Translations under genes and position numbers: made by a program | Shown here: piece after piece, positions 50,021-58,901 of the stretch | Numbering within the stretch: the stretch's first letter is position 1 | Layout of the letters: each line of letters starts with the position of its first letter | NCBI RefSeq assembly: GCF_030814215.1 | Contig: NZ_JAUSUT010000001.1 | Location: 1,240,001 to 1,304,000 of the forward strand | Source of the DNA: Amycolatopsis thermophila | GTDB taxonomy: Bacteria; Actinomycetota; Actinomycetes; Mycobacteriales; Pseudonocardiaceae | Direction: 5' to 3' | Length of the DNA stretch: 64,000 nucleotides | The notes under the pieces: model-generated | Database searches by the model: none | Seen by the model: the letters and a program-made list of their open reading frames with translations, nothing else | What the model was told of the DNA's origin: nothing

Positions 50021-50983
50021 TCAAAATCCTGGCACACCGGGCCGCGGTTCGTCCCCCGAGCGGGCCGTGCGCATCGGGGGCCGGTCGGCCACCAGCACGT
50101 CGGCATCCCGCGGCACCCAGGCACCCGCCTCCGGCACGAACTGGGTCAGCGTCCCGGAGCCGCCCGCGTCGATCCCGCACCGGGCCAGCGCCGTGCCGAG
50201 GATCTGCCGCGCCATGACGCCCAGCTGCAGCAGTGACCGGTTGCGGTGCTTGCGCACCCCGAGGTTGACCTGCGCGAGCCCGTCCATGCCGTAGCGGGCC
50301 TCGGCGTCGAGCAGCAGCCCGATCTCCACCCCGTACCCGGCCGCGAAGGGCACCGACTCGAGGAACTCGCGCGTGGCGGCGTACTCGCCGCCGAGCGGCT
50401 GGACCACCGACGACAGCGCGGGGCGCAGGGCTGACAGGACCGGCCGCGCGAGCAGCTCGGTGACGCGGCCGCCGCCGGTGCCGGCCTCCGCCGACTCCAG
50501 TCGCAGCGGGCGCCGGTAGAAACCCTTGACCAGGTGCACACCCTCGGTGAGCAGCAGCGGGCCGAGCAGCGCGGGCACGAACCCCGGGTCGGGGTCGACG
50601 AGATCGGAGTCGAGGAACACGACGAGGTCGCCGGCGGTCGCGGCCAGTGAACGCCACAGCACCTCACCCTTGCCGGGCAGCGGCTCGAGGTGCGGCAGGA
50701 CGTCCTCGCGGTGCACGACCCGCGCGCCGGCCTCGGCCGCGACCTTGACCGTGGCGTCCGTCGAACCGGAGTCGACGACCACCAGTTCGTCGACGAGCGT
50801 GCCGACCAGGGGCCGCACCGAGGCGACCACGTCGCCCACGGTCTCCTCCTCGTCGAGCGCGGGCAGCACCACCGACACGGTGCGGCCCGCTTTCGCCCGA
50901 ACCAGGTCGGCGGGGTCGAAATCGGGCTCCTGCCACGTGCGCCGCGCGAACCAGCCGGTGTCCATGAGCGCCGATCGTGCCAT
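50021..50983 (-). CDS. gpgS: Glucosyl-3-phosphoglycerate synthase
   Basis: The 320-residue GT-A/GT81 enzyme has VSVVLPALDEEETV, LVVVDSGSTDATVKV, VLWRSLAATAGDLVVFLDSDLVDPDP with the DSD metal motif, GEYAATREFLESVPFAAGYGVEIGLLLD and a C-terminal LVADRPPM. It transfers glucose from NDP-glucose to 3-phosphoglycerate, the first step of methylglucose lipopolysaccharide. An inner ATG at 50965 (MDTGWF) is an alternative start. It heads a unit with the DivIVA-type, SRPBCC and tag genes. Confidence 0.92.
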   Translation of the reverse strand: MARSALMDTGWFARRTWQEPDFDPADLVRAKAGRTVSVVLPALDEEETVGDVVASVRPLVGTLVDELVVVDSGSTDATVKVAAEAGARVVHREDVLPHLEPLPGKGEVLWRSLAATAGDLVVFLDSDLVDPDPGFVPALLGPLLLTEGVHLVKGFYRRPLRLESAEAGTGGGRVTELLARPVLSALRPALSSVVQPLGGEYAATREFLESVPFAAGYGVEIGLLLDAEARYGMDGLAQVNLGVRKHRNRSLLQLGVMARQILGTALARCGIDAGGSGTLTQFVPEAGAWVPRDADVLVADRPPMRTARSGDEPRPGVPGF

Positions 50984-51013
50984 GCTGGAACCGAAGACGA
51001 ACTGGAGGGAACC

Positions 51014-51685
51014 GTGCTTTACCAGCTGATCCGCGTCGTCGCCGTCCCGGTGGTCAAGTTGATCTACCGTCCGGAGGTCCGCGGCGCGGAGAGGGTTCCC
51101 GAGCGCGGCCCGGTGCTGCTGGCGCCCAACCACCGCGCGGCCGTCGACACGACGGTGTTGTCGCTGGTCAGCCCGCGCCGGGTGCGGTTCCTGGGCAAGG
51201 CGGAGTACTTCACCGGCAAGGGGCTCCGGGGCCGGCTGATGGCCGCCTTCCTCGACGCGCTCGGGTTCGTGCCGGTGGAGCGCGGCAACGCCAAGGCCGG
51301 GCTCGCGGCGCTCGAATCGGGCCGCAAGGTGCTCGACGACGGGGGCGTGTTCGGGATCTACCCGGAGGGCACGCGCTCGCTCGACGGGCGGCTGCACCGC
51401 GGGCACACCGGCGTCGGGTCGCTGGCGCTGGCGACCGGTGCGAAGGTGGTGCCGGTCGCGCTCACCGGCACCGAGAAGCTGCTGCCGAAGGGGAAGCTGT
51501 TCCCGCGACCGGCCAAGGTCACCGTCGAGTTCGGCGAGCCGCTGGACTTCTCCCGCTACGACGGCCTGGACGCCTCGCCCGCGATCCGGCGGGCGGTGAC
51601 CGACGAGATCATGTACGCGATCGCCGAGCTGTCCGGGCAGGAGTACGTGGACAAGTACCACAAGCGGCCCGGAGAGGCCGCGTAG
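51014..51685 (+). CDS. 1-acyl-glycerol-3-phosphate acyltransferase (PlsC type)
   Basis: The 223-residue membrane-associated enzyme has the PlsC motifs NHRAAVD (HX4D, about 38-44), FIPVERG-type FVPVERGN, and YPEGTRS (about 116-122). It adds the second acyl chain to lysophosphatidate or a similar acceptor. GTG 51014 is preceded by GGAGGG at 5 nt. It is divergent from gpgS by 30 bp. The end meets the LOG gene's stop almost directly. Confidence 0.9.
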   Translation: MLYQLIRVVAVPVVKLIYRPEVRGAERVPERGPVLLAPNHRAAVDTTVLSLVSPRRVRFLGKAEYFTGKGLRGRLMAAFLDALGFVPVERGNAKAGLAALESGRKVLDDGGVFGIYPEGTRSLDGRLHRGHTGVGSLALATGAKVVPVALTGTEKLLPKGKLFPRPAKVTVEFGEPLDFSRYDGLDASPAIRRAVTDEIMYAIAELSGQEYVDKYHKRPGEAA

Positions 51686-51688
51686 CCG

Positions 51689-52255
51689 CTACTGCCACTT
51701 GGCGATGCGGGGGGCCTCGTAGGCCGCGAAGGCGTCCAGCAACGCCGCCGGGTCCTCGTGCACGAAGATCAGGTCCCGGTGCTCCGGGCGCAGGAACTTC
51801 TCCGTCACCATGTGGTCAATGAACTCGCGGAAGGGGCGGTAGTACCCGGCCACGTCGAGCAGGCCGATCGGCTTGGCGTGCAGTCCCAGCTGGGCCCAGG
51901 TCCAGACCTCGGCGAGCTCCTCCAGCGTCCCCGCGCCGCCGGGCAGGGCCAGGAACGCGTCGGCGTACTCGGCCATCTTCGCCTTGCGTTCGTGCATGTC
52001 GGCGGTCACCACCAGCTCCGACAGGCCGTGGTGGGCGATCTCGACGCGCTTGAGGTGCTCGGGTATCACGCCGATCACCTCGCCGCCCGCCGACAGCGCG
52101 CCGTCGGCGACCGCGCCCATCAGCCCGACGCTCGCGCCCCCGTACACCAGGCCGATTCCCCGCTCGGCGAGCAGCTTGCCCAGTCCGGTCGCGGCGTCGG
52201 CGTACACCGGCGAGCCGCCGCCGGACGAACCGCAGAACACACAGATCCGCTTCAC
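51689..52255 (-). CDS. LOG-family nucleotide 5'-monophosphate phosphoribohydrolase 1
   Basis: The 188-residue Rossmann-type protein begins [16 protein letters not shown] and has [19 protein letters not shown] and the catalytic [23 protein letters not shown] enzymes hydrolyse cytokinin-type nucleoside monophosphates or AMP to ribose-5-phosphate and base. Its start follows directly on the stop of a second LOG-family gene, so the two are cotranscribed. It corresponds to Rv1205 by position. Confidence 0.9.
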   Translation of the reverse strand: MKRICVFCGSSGGGSPVYADAATGLGKLLAERGIGLVYGGASVGLMGAVADGALSAGGEVIGVIPEHLKRVEIAHHGLSELVVTADMHERKAKMAEYADAFLALPGGAGTLEELAEVWTWAQLGLHAKPIGLLDVAGYYRPFREFIDHMVTEKFLRPEHRDLIFVHEDPAALLDAFAAYEAPRIAKWQ

Positions 52256-53041
52256 CTAGTGCGTGTCCTCCCAGGCCTGGTAGGCCTCCTCGACCTTGGC
52301 CACCGCGTCGTCGACGTCGTCGGTCAGGTGCAGCAGCGCCAGGTCCTTGTCGCTGACCTTGCCCTGGGCGTGCACCACGTCCCGGACCCAGTCGTAGAGC
52401 CCGCCCCAGTAGGACCGTCCGAAGAGGACCACCGGGAACTTCGTCACCTTCTTGGTCTGGACCAGGGTGAGCGCCTCGAAGAGCTCGTCCAGTGTGCCGA
52501 ACCCACCGGGCAGGCAGATGAACGCCTGCGCGTACTTGATGAACATCGTCTTGCGGGCGAAGAAATACCGGAAGTTCACCCCGAGATCGACCCACGGGTT
52601 CAGGCCCTGCTCGAACGGCAGCTCGATCCCCAGCCCGATGGACAACCCGCCCGCCTCGGACGCGCCCCGGTTGACCGCCTCCATCGCGCCCGGCCCACCG
52701 CCGGTGATGACCGCGAAGCCGGCGTTCGCGAGCCCGACGCCGATCTTGCGTCCCAGCTCGTACTCGGGGTGGTCGCGCGGGGTGCGGGCCGAGCCGAACA
52801 CGGTGACCGCGCGCGGCACCTCGGCCAGCGCGCCGAAACCCTCGACGAACTCGGCCTGGATGCGCATGACCCGCCACGGGTCCGTGTGCACCCAGTCGCT
52901 GGGCCCGCGAGCGTCGAGCAGGCGCTGGTCGGTGGTGGTCGACTCGATGCGGCGCTCGCGGCGCAGCACGACCGGGCCCCGCTGCTTCTCCCGCGGGTGC
53001 TCGGGATACTCGGACGTTTCGTCCACTTCTTCCCCTGTCAC
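52256..53041 (-). CDS. LOG-family protein 2 (longer paralog)
   Basis: The 261-residue protein is a LOG-fold paralog with an N-terminal extension of about 65 residues rich in charged residues. The core has RAVTVFGSARTPRDHPEYELG, FAVITGGGPGAMEAVNRGASEAGG and PGGFGTLDELFEALTLVQTKK. It is a full-length TIGR00730-type protein, more like the type II group with the extra tail. The gene ends one base before the first LOG gene begins. Two paralogs in tandem is uncommon and suggests a heteromer or a divided substrate range. Confidence 0.88.
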   Translation of the reverse strand: MTGEEVDETSEYPEHPREKQRGPVVLRRERRIESTTTDQRLLDARGPSDWVHTDPWRVMRIQAEFVEGFGALAEVPRAVTVFGSARTPRDHPEYELGRKIGVGLANAGFAVITGGGPGAMEAVNRGASEAGGLSIGLGIELPFEQGLNPWVDLGVNFRYFFARKTMFIKYAQAFICLPGGFGTLDELFEALTLVQTKKVTKFPVVLFGRSYWGGLYDWVRDVVHAQGKVSDKDLALLHLTDDVDDAVAKVEEAYQAWEDTH

Positions 53042-53051
53042 GCCGCCGAGC

Positions 53052-54128
53052 TTACTGGCCCAGGAAGTTCCGCAGCACGCGCGTGACCTGCCGGATCTCC
53101 CGCGCCGCGACGTGCTCCTCGCGCGTGTGCGCGAGCGTCGGGTTCCCGGGGCCGAAGTTCACCGCCGCCATGCCGAGCGCGGCGAACCTCGCGACGTCCG
53201 TCCACCCCAGCTTCGCCGCCGCCTCGCCGCCCGCGGCCCGGACCAGTTCCGCCGTCGCCGGGGCGGTCAGGCCGGGCAGCGCACCGGGCGAAAGGTCCAC
53301 AACGGACAGTTCGTAGCCGTCGAACACCTCGCGCAGGTGCTTTTCGGCCTGTTCGGCGCTGCGGTCCGGGGCGAACCGGAAGTTGACGGCGAGCACCGCC
53401 TCGTCCGGCACCACGTTGCCGGCCACCCCGCCGGACACCCGCACCGCCTGCAGGCCCTCGCGGTAGGTCAGCCCGTCGATGTCGACGATCCGCGCCTGGT
53501 AGGCCTCCAGCCGCCGCAGCGGCTCGCCGAGCGCGTGGATCGCGTTGACACCCATCCACGCCCGTGCGGTGTGGGCGCGTTTGCCGGACAGGCGCACCTC
53601 GACCCGCATGGTGCCCTGGCAGCCGGCCTCGATGACCGCGTTCGACGGTTCGCCGACGATCGCCAGGTCGCCCGCGAGCCAGCCCGGCATCTCCCGCTCG
53701 ATCCGGCCGAGACCGTTGCGGACCGCCTCGACCTCCTCGTTGTCGTAGAAGACGAAGGTGACGTCGTGACGCGGCTCGGTGACGGTGGCCGCCAGGTGCA
53801 GGAACACCGCGTCGCCACCCTTCATGTCGACCGTGCCGAGCCCGTGCAGCACCTCGTCGTCGCCCGAGCCCTCGCGGCGCACCGGCAGGTTGTCGTTGAC
53901 CGGCACCGTGTCCAGGTGCCCGGCGAGCACCACGCGCGACGGGCGGCCCAGGTTCGTGCGGGCCAGCACGGCGTCGCCGTTGCGCACGACCTCGAGGTGC
54001 CCGGCCTGCTCCAGCAGCGCGGTCTCCACCGCGTCGGCGAGCGCCGCCTCCTGCCCGGAGACGCTCCGGACCTCCACCAGTGCGGCGGTCAGGTCCACCG
54101 GATCGGCGTGCAGGTCGAGAGTGGTCAT
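53052..54128 (-). CDS. dapE: Succinyl-diaminopimelate desuccinylase
   Basis: The 358-residue M20-type enzyme has the metal-binding set [26 protein letters not shown] (DMKGG), [12 protein letters not shown] (EE) and the late His in AHTREEHV, with the insert domain in the middle. It hydrolyses N-succinyl-LL-diaminopimelate in lysine/peptidoglycan synthesis. ATG 54128 begins 34 bp from the divergent lipoprotein gene. dapD follows on the opposite strand and dapC lies 3 kb away, so the succinylase branch is well represented. Confidence 0.92.
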   Translation of the reverse strand: MTTLDLHADPVDLTAALVEVRSVSGQEAALADAVETALLEQAGHLEVVRNGDAVLARTNLGRPSRVVLAGHLDTVPVNDNLPVRREGSGDDEVLHGLGTVDMKGGDAVFLHLAATVTEPRHDVTFVFYDNEEVEAVRNGLGRIEREMPGWLAGDLAIVGEPSNAVIEAGCQGTMRVEVRLSGKRAHTARAWMGVNAIHALGEPLRRLEAYQARIVDIDGLTYREGLQAVRVSGGVAGNVVPDEAVLAVNFRFAPDRSAEQAEKHLREVFDGYELSVVDLSPGALPGLTAPATAELVRAAGGEAAAKLGWTDVARFAALGMAAVNFGPGNPTLAHTREEHVAAREIRQVTRVLRNFLGQ

Positions 54129-54162
54129 GTGCCGACTCTAAGGGGTGTCGTACGGTGAGGAC

Positions 54163-54597
54163 GTGCGCACGTGCAAGCCCCTGATCGCCCTCGGCGCGCT
54201 GGCACTCGTGCTGGCCGGCTGCTCGAACGAGGCCGGCCCGACCCCGAAGGGCAGCGTCGGCCAGGCCGACACGCCCTACGCCCTGTCGGTCAAGCTCGAC
54301 GCGCTCGCCGCGGACCCGTGCTTCCGCGATCCGGCCGGGTCGACGCCGCGCGGGTGCGGCAAGTACGTCACCGAACTGGGCAGCACCCCGGGCCTGGTGC
54401 GCGAGCAGGCCGGCACCAGGCACCCGGACCTGGTCGCGCTGGCCGGCGACCTGGAGCGCGGGATCGGCACCTACCGCGACGGCCGGTGCGACACCGTCGC
54501 CGATCCCGGCGACCCGTGCACCCCCGCGCTGACCAAGATCGCGGACACCCTGCGCTCCATCAAGCAACTGGTGGACACGGACCTCGTCACCCGCTGA
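54163..54597 (+). CDS. Small lipoprotein
   Basis: The 144-residue protein has a signal peptide ending in the lipobox LVLAGC at about residue 20, then a small domain with paired Cys (DPCFRDPAGS, RGCGKYV, GRCDTVADPGDPCTP) that could form disulfides. It is exported and lipid-anchored; family unknown to me. GTG 54163 has GGTGAGG upstream. It precedes dapD by 15 bp and is likely cotranscribed with it. A cell-wall role is suggested by position only. Confidence 0.7.
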   Translation: MRTCKPLIALGALALVLAGCSNEAGPTPKGSVGQADTPYALSVKLDALAADPCFRDPAGSTPRGCGKYVTELGSTPGLVREQAGTRHPDLVALAGDLERGIGTYRDGRCDTVADPGDPCTPALTKIADTLRSIKQLVDTDLVTR

Positions 54598-54612
54598 GTT
54601 ACCGTTGGGGCC

Positions 54613-55593
54613 GTGAGCGAGCAGAGCCCGAACCCCGAGACCACCGGCGCCCACGGCATCGGCCTGGCCACCGTCACCACCGACGGGACCGTGCTGGACA
54701 CCTGGTTCCCCCAGCCCAAGCTGGGCGAGCCCGGGACCAGCGGGACCGAGCGGCTGACCCGCGACGAGGCCGCCGAGGTCCTCGGCGAGGCCGCCGCCGC
54801 GCTGCTCGGCCCGGACGACGCCCGCGGCGTGGAGGTGGTCGCGGTCCGCACCACCATCGGCACCCTCGCGCAGGCCCCGGTCAGCGCGCACGACGTCTAC
54901 CTGCGCCTGCACCTGCTGTCGCACCGCCTGGTGCAGCCGCACGGCCAGAGCCTGGACGGCATCTTCGGCCTGCTGGCCAACGTCGTGTGGACCAACCACG
55001 GCCCGTGCCCGGTGGAGGGCTTCGAGCAGACCCGCCTGCGGCTGCGGGCGCGCGGGCCGGTGACCGTGTACAGCGTCGACAAGTTCCCGCGCATGGTCGA
55101 CTACGTGGTGCCGACCGGTGTCCGGATCGGGGACGCCGACCGCGTACGCCTGGGCGCGCACCTGGCGAGCGGCACGACGGTCATGCACGAGGGCTTCGTG
55201 AACTTCAACGCCGGCACGCTCGGCGCGTCGATGGTCGAGGGCCGCATCTCGGCCGGTGTGGTCGTGGGCGACGGCACCGACGTGGGCGGCGGGGCGTCGA
55301 TCATGGGCACGCTGTCCGGTGGCGGAAAGGAGGTCATCTCGCTGGGTGAGCGCTGCCTGATCGGCGCGAACGGCGGGGTCGGCATCTCACTGGGCGACGA
55401 CTCGGTGGTCGAGGCCGGCCTGTACGTCACGGCCGGGACGAAGGTCGTGGTCGAGGGCAAGACCGTGAAGGCCCGTGAGCTGTCCGGGATCTCCGGCGCG
55501 CTGTTCCGGCGGAACTCCGAGACCGGCGCGGTCGAGGCCGTCCCGCGGACCGGTGCCGGGATCGAGCTGAACGAGATGCTGCACGCCAACTGA
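54613..55593 (+). CDS. dapD: Tetrahydrodipicolinate N-succinyltransferase
   Basis: The 326-residue enzyme has an N-terminal domain and a C-terminal left-handed beta helix with repeated hexapeptides: [99 protein letters not shown]. This is the actinobacterial DapD type. It succinylates tetrahydrodipicolinate with succinyl-CoA in lysine and peptidoglycan synthesis, as a trimer. GTG 54613. It corresponds to Rv1201c; dapE is divergent nearby. Confidence 0.94.
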   Translation: MSEQSPNPETTGAHGIGLATVTTDGTVLDTWFPQPKLGEPGTSGTERLTRDEAAEVLGEAAAALLGPDDARGVEVVAVRTTIGTLAQAPVSAHDVYLRLHLLSHRLVQPHGQSLDGIFGLLANVVWTNHGPCPVEGFEQTRLRLRARGPVTVYSVDKFPRMVDYVVPTGVRIGDADRVRLGAHLASGTTVMHEGFVNFNAGTLGASMVEGRISAGVVVGDGTDVGGGASIMGTLSGGGKEVISLGERCLIGANGGVGISLGDDSVVEAGLYVTAGTKVVVEGKTVKARELSGISGALFRRNSETGAVEAVPRTGAGIELNEMLHAN

Positions 55594-55629
55594 GCGGGAC
55601 GTGGATCTCGTTCACCTATCATTCATGCG

Positions 55630-56571
55630 GTGAGCACCGCTACGCTGCCATCCCGCGTCCTGACCGTGGGCGACCTCGGCCTGCCCGGGACGCCGCTGGC
55701 GGCGGGCCGGGGAGACACGCCGGAAGCGCTGCTCCGGGCCCGGATCGACGGGCAGTTGCGGGCATTGCTGGCGTACGAGCCGGGCACGCGGTCCGGCGCC
55801 GATCCGGAGGATCTGCACCAGATGCGCGTGGCCGTCCGCCGGCTCCGCAGCGCGCTCAAGCTGCTGGGGCCGGCGGGCGACGACGTGCGGGCCGAGCTGA
55901 AGTGGCTCGGCGCCGCTCTGGGCGAGGTGCGTGACCACGACGTGCTGATCGGGCACCTGCGGGCGACGGTCGCGTCGTTCGAGGCGGCCGACCAGCCGGC
56001 CGGGGCGCGGCTGGTCCGGATCTTCGTGGCCGAGCGCGCCAAGGCGAAGCGGCGGCTCAACCGCTGCCTGGGCAGCTCGCGGTACACGGCGCTGCTGCGT
56101 TCCGCGGCGCGGCTGGTGCTCACCGAGCTGCCGCTGGCCACGGCGGACGGCCCGGTCGTGGTCGACGTCGCCGCCCTGATCCGGAAGCCGTACCGCAAGC
56201 TGGTGAAGGCGGTCGCCGCGCTGCCGGCCGACCCGCCCGACGACGAGTTGCACGAGTTGCGGATCTACGGCAAGCGCTTGCGGTACGCCGCGGAGACGGC
56301 GAAGTCGGCCGCGCGGAAGAAGGAGATCGCGCAGGTCAAGTCGCTGATCAAGGCAACCAGGCAGCTGCAGGACGTGCTGGGCGACCACCAGGACGCCGTG
56401 GTGGCCGCCGCGCGGATGCGGGAGCTGGTCGCCACGGCCGACGAGGCCGCCGTCGGGTTCGTCGCGGGGCGCATCGCGGAGCGCGAACTCCGGCGACGGG
56501 CCACCGCGCGGGCGGCATGGCCGGCGGCGCTGTCCACCCTGGACGCGGCGGCGGGGAAGCTCTGCCGCTGA
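55630..56571 (+). CDS. CHAD-domain protein
   Basis: The 313-residue helical protein has two copies of the CHAD core with conserved His and basic pairs: DLHQMRVAVRRLRSALKLLG (about 59-78) and ELHELRIYGKRLRYAAETAKSA (about 206-227). CHAD domains bind polyphosphate. The protein lacks the CYTH phosphatase domain that often accompanies it. GTG 55630. It lies 36 bp after dapD on the same strand and may be cotranscribed with it. A polyphosphate granule role is likely by family. Confidence 0.9.
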   Translation: MSTATLPSRVLTVGDLGLPGTPLAAGRGDTPEALLRARIDGQLRALLAYEPGTRSGADPEDLHQMRVAVRRLRSALKLLGPAGDDVRAELKWLGAALGEVRDHDVLIGHLRATVASFEAADQPAGARLVRIFVAERAKAKRRLNRCLGSSRYTALLRSAARLVLTELPLATADGPVVVDVAALIRKPYRKLVKAVAALPADPPDDELHELRIYGKRLRYAAETAKSAARKKEIAQVKSLIKATRQLQDVLGDHQDAVVAAARMRELVATADEAAVGFVAGRIAERELRRRATARAAWPAALSTLDAAAGKLCR

Positions 56572-56858
56572 GGGCTGCACCACGCCGCGCGCGGGCATTC
56601 TGCACCCAGGTTGCCGCCGCTGAGGGCCGCTGGTGCCTCCTCCGGAAAGGTTGGCGTGGTAGCCGAGCCGAGTCGATCGGCTGGGAGGCTCTCGCCGGAG
56701 GTGGCTCCTGGCTGAACTGGATCGAGCCGCGTAGGAAGCCGCGATCGCCGGATACGGCCGGTGGACCCACAAACACGCCCGACCCGAGCACACCGCTTCG
56801 CACCCGAATCCAAGATCCGCAGGCGCCGCGGGCGTCCGTCCCGGTGCCCACCGCCGGG
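56572..56858. other. 287-bp gap between convergent genes
   Basis: No gene or clear terminator hairpin is seen between the CHAD gene and the FAD monooxygenase gene. The sequence GCCGCTGAGGGC occurs twice in slightly different form at about 56566 and 56620. Confidence 0.35.
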
Positions 56859-58235
56859 CTACCGGCTCAGCGCGCCCACGTACCCGTCCGGTCGCACCAC
56901 GACCCGCGTCGCGGCGTAGGCCTTGTACGCGTGTCCCTCGACGTCGGTCACGTAGTTGCCCGCCGCGGCCTCCCCCGGGCGCAGCACCGCGTACGCGTGC
57001 GGCTCGGCCGGCGCCTCGGCCCCGAAGACGAGTGTTGTCGCGTGGGGGCCCCGGAAGAGGTCGAACAGGCGCACCGCCTTGCCGTCGGCGTCCCGCAACG
57101 GCGCGTCCGGCGCCCGGTCCCCCACCGCCAGCCCCGGCTCGTTCGTGGTGCGGTAGCTGATGTTCAGCTGCTGCGTGTCCTCCCCGCGCTCGTGCGCCCG
57201 CTCGTCGCCGTCGATGTACCTGCGCATCAGCTCCGACGACAGCCCCAGCACGCCGGCGGCCACGGCGCGGCGCTCGGTCTCGTAGCTGTCCAGCAGCTCG
57301 GGCGAACCGCCGGCCAGCTTCCAGCCCAGGTTGTACGCGTCCTGCACCCCGGTGTTCAGCCCCTGCCCGCCGGTGGGCGGGTGGACGTGCGCCGCGTCGC
57401 CGGCCAGGAACACCCGGCCGACGCGGAAACGCTTCGCCAGCCGCACGTTCGGCCGCCACACCGTCGACCACGTCATCTCCCGCAGCCGCACCCCGGCGTT
57501 CACCGCGTCCAGCTTCGCCTGCAACGTCGCCACCGTCGGCTCGACGTCGTCCTCCCCCAGCGGCGCCCCGAACTGGAACAGGCCGATCCCGGGCAGCGGG
57601 CTCATCATCACACCCCGCATCGGGTGCGCCGAGGCCGCGAACCAGTACCCGTACTCCGGATCGAGGTCGGCCGCCACATCGCCCAGCAGCATCCGGACCG
57701 ACTCGTCGGTGACGCCCTCGAACTCGATCCCCAGCGCCTTCCGCACGAAACTGCGCCCACCGTCCGCGCCGACCAGGTAGTCCGCCCGCACGGTCTCACC
57801 GGTCGACAACCGGGCGGTCACACCCGAGGAGTCCTGCGTCAACCCGGTCAGCGCCGCACCCAGTTCGACGTGCACGCCGAACTCGGCGAGCCGGTCGCGC
57901 AGGATGCCCTCGGTCTGCGCCTGGCCCAGCATCCGCCCGCTGGGATAGGGCACGTCCGGCGCCGGGTCGCGGAGCTCGGCCATCCGCCGCTCCATCGCGA
58001 ACCTGCCGTCCAGGTGCACGCGGAACGTCGGCGCGTCCCGGCCCGCCGCCAGCACCGCGTCGATCACGCCGAGGTCGTCGAACACCTCCAGGGTGCGCGG
58101 CTGCAGCCCGTCGCCTCGGGAACCGGGGAAGAACCCGGTCGCCTTGTCGACGATCCGCACGCCCACCCCGCGGCGGGCGAGGTCGATGGCCAGCGTCAGC
58201 CCGGTCGGCCCGGCTCCCGCGATCAGCACATCCAT
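56859..58235 (-). CDS. FAD-dependent aromatic monooxygenase
   Basis: The 458-residue flavoprotein has the GxGxxG start AGAGPTGLTLAIDLARRGVGV, the substrate-motif LVGADGGRSFVRKALGI (DG motif) and the second FAD motif GRVFLAGDAAHVHPPTGGQGLNTGVQDAYNL. The C-terminal thioredoxin-like domain (about 380-458) is typical of PgaE/RdmE-type hydroxylases of polyketides and antibiotics such as rifampicin. ATG 58235 is the family start. It faces a TetR gene across two palindromes at 58239-58267, so its expression is probably induced by its substrate. Confidence 0.9.
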   Translation of the reverse strand: MDVLIAGAGPTGLTLAIDLARRGVGVRIVDKATGFFPGSRGDGLQPRTLEVFDDLGVIDAVLAAGRDAPTFRVHLDGRFAMERRMAELRDPAPDVPYPSGRMLGQAQTEGILRDRLAEFGVHVELGAALTGLTQDSSGVTARLSTGETVRADYLVGADGGRSFVRKALGIEFEGVTDESVRMLLGDVAADLDPEYGYWFAASAHPMRGVMMSPLPGIGLFQFGAPLGEDDVEPTVATLQAKLDAVNAGVRLREMTWSTVWRPNVRLAKRFRVGRVFLAGDAAHVHPPTGGQGLNTGVQDAYNLGWKLAGGSPELLDSYETERRAVAAGVLGLSSELMRRYIDGDERAHERGEDTQQLNISYRTTNEPGLAVGDRAPDAPLRDADGKAVRLFDLFRGPHATTLVFGAEAPAEPHAYAVLRPGEAAAGNYVTDVEGHAYKAYAATRVVVRPDGYVGALSR

Positions 58236-58238
58236 GAC

Positions 58239-58252
58239 TGAATCTCCATTCA
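58239..58252. promoter_or_regulatory. TetR operator half of double site, copy 1
   Basis: TGAAT-CTCC-ATTCA is an inverted repeat 3 bp upstream of the monooxygenase ATG. It is one copy of a pair; the other lies 15 bp further. Confidence 0.55.
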
Positions 58253-58253
58253 C

Positions 58254-58267
58254 TGAATCTTGATTCA
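58254..58267. promoter_or_regulatory. TetR operator half of double site, copy 2
   Basis: TGAATC-TT-GATTCA is a perfect 6-bp inverted repeat. The two copies are 15 bp apart centre to centre, a spacing that lets two dimers bind adjacently. The 70-bp gap to the TetR gene has no other candidate. Confidence 0.65.
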
Positions 58268-58304
58268 TAGTGCGCCTTGCTAGCGTGCCAGTCAAGGAGG
58301 TGCC

Positions 58305-58901
58305 GTGAATCGCAAGGAGAGGGCGGCGGAGACCGAGGCCGCGCTGAAGGCGGCCGCCCAGCGGCTGTTCGCCACGCGCGGCTACCTGAACACCAAGATC
58401 ACCGACATCACCGCCGAGGCGGGCCGGGCGGCCGGGTCGTTCTACAACCACTTCGCGAGCAAGGAAGAACTGCTCGAGTCACTGCTCGCCGACCTGGAGG
58501 AGGCCGGCGACGAGAGCGCCGGCCTGCCCGGGCACAGCCCGGACTTCGCCGACCCGGCCGCGATCCGCTACCACATCGCGGCGTACTGGGGGTTCTACCG
58601 CCGGCACGCGGCGACGATCCGCGCGCTGCGCCAGGCCGCGCTGGTGAACGAGGACTTCGCGCGCAAGCTCACCGCGTTCCGCCGCGCGCAGAACGAGGAG
58701 CTGACCGGCCACGCCGACTACGTGACCAAGGCGGGCCTGCGGCTGCCCACCACGCCGATCGCGAGCGTGGTGATGATGTCCGCGCTGATCGACAACTTCG
58801 TCCAGATGTGGCACGACGGCCAGCCGGACCTCGCCGAGGAGGACGCGATCGACGCCCTCACCCGGTTCGTCTACCGCGGCTTCACCGGCCGCGACTACTG
58901 A
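58305..58901 (+). CDS. TetR-family regulator of the monooxygenase
   Basis: The 198-residue protein has an N-terminal HTH (ITDITAEAGRAAGSFYNHFASKEELLESL, in pattern) and a helical ligand domain ending in LIDNFVQMWHDGQPDLAEEDAIDALTRFVYRGF. It is divergent from the FAD monooxygenase gene across the double operator and probably represses it. GTG 58305 has AAGGAGG 4 nt upstream. Its 3' end overlaps the convergent dapC gene by 7 bp. The inducer is probably an aromatic compound or antibiotic (inference). Confidence 0.9.
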   Translation: MNRKERAAETEAALKAAAQRLFATRGYLNTKITDITAEAGRAAGSFYNHFASKEELLESLLADLEEAGDESAGLPGHSPDFADPAAIRYHIAAYWGFYRRHAATIRALRQAALVNEDFARKLTAFRRAQNEELTGHADYVTKAGLRLPTTPIASVVMMSALIDNFVQMWHDGQPDLAEEDAIDALTRFVYRGFTGRDY

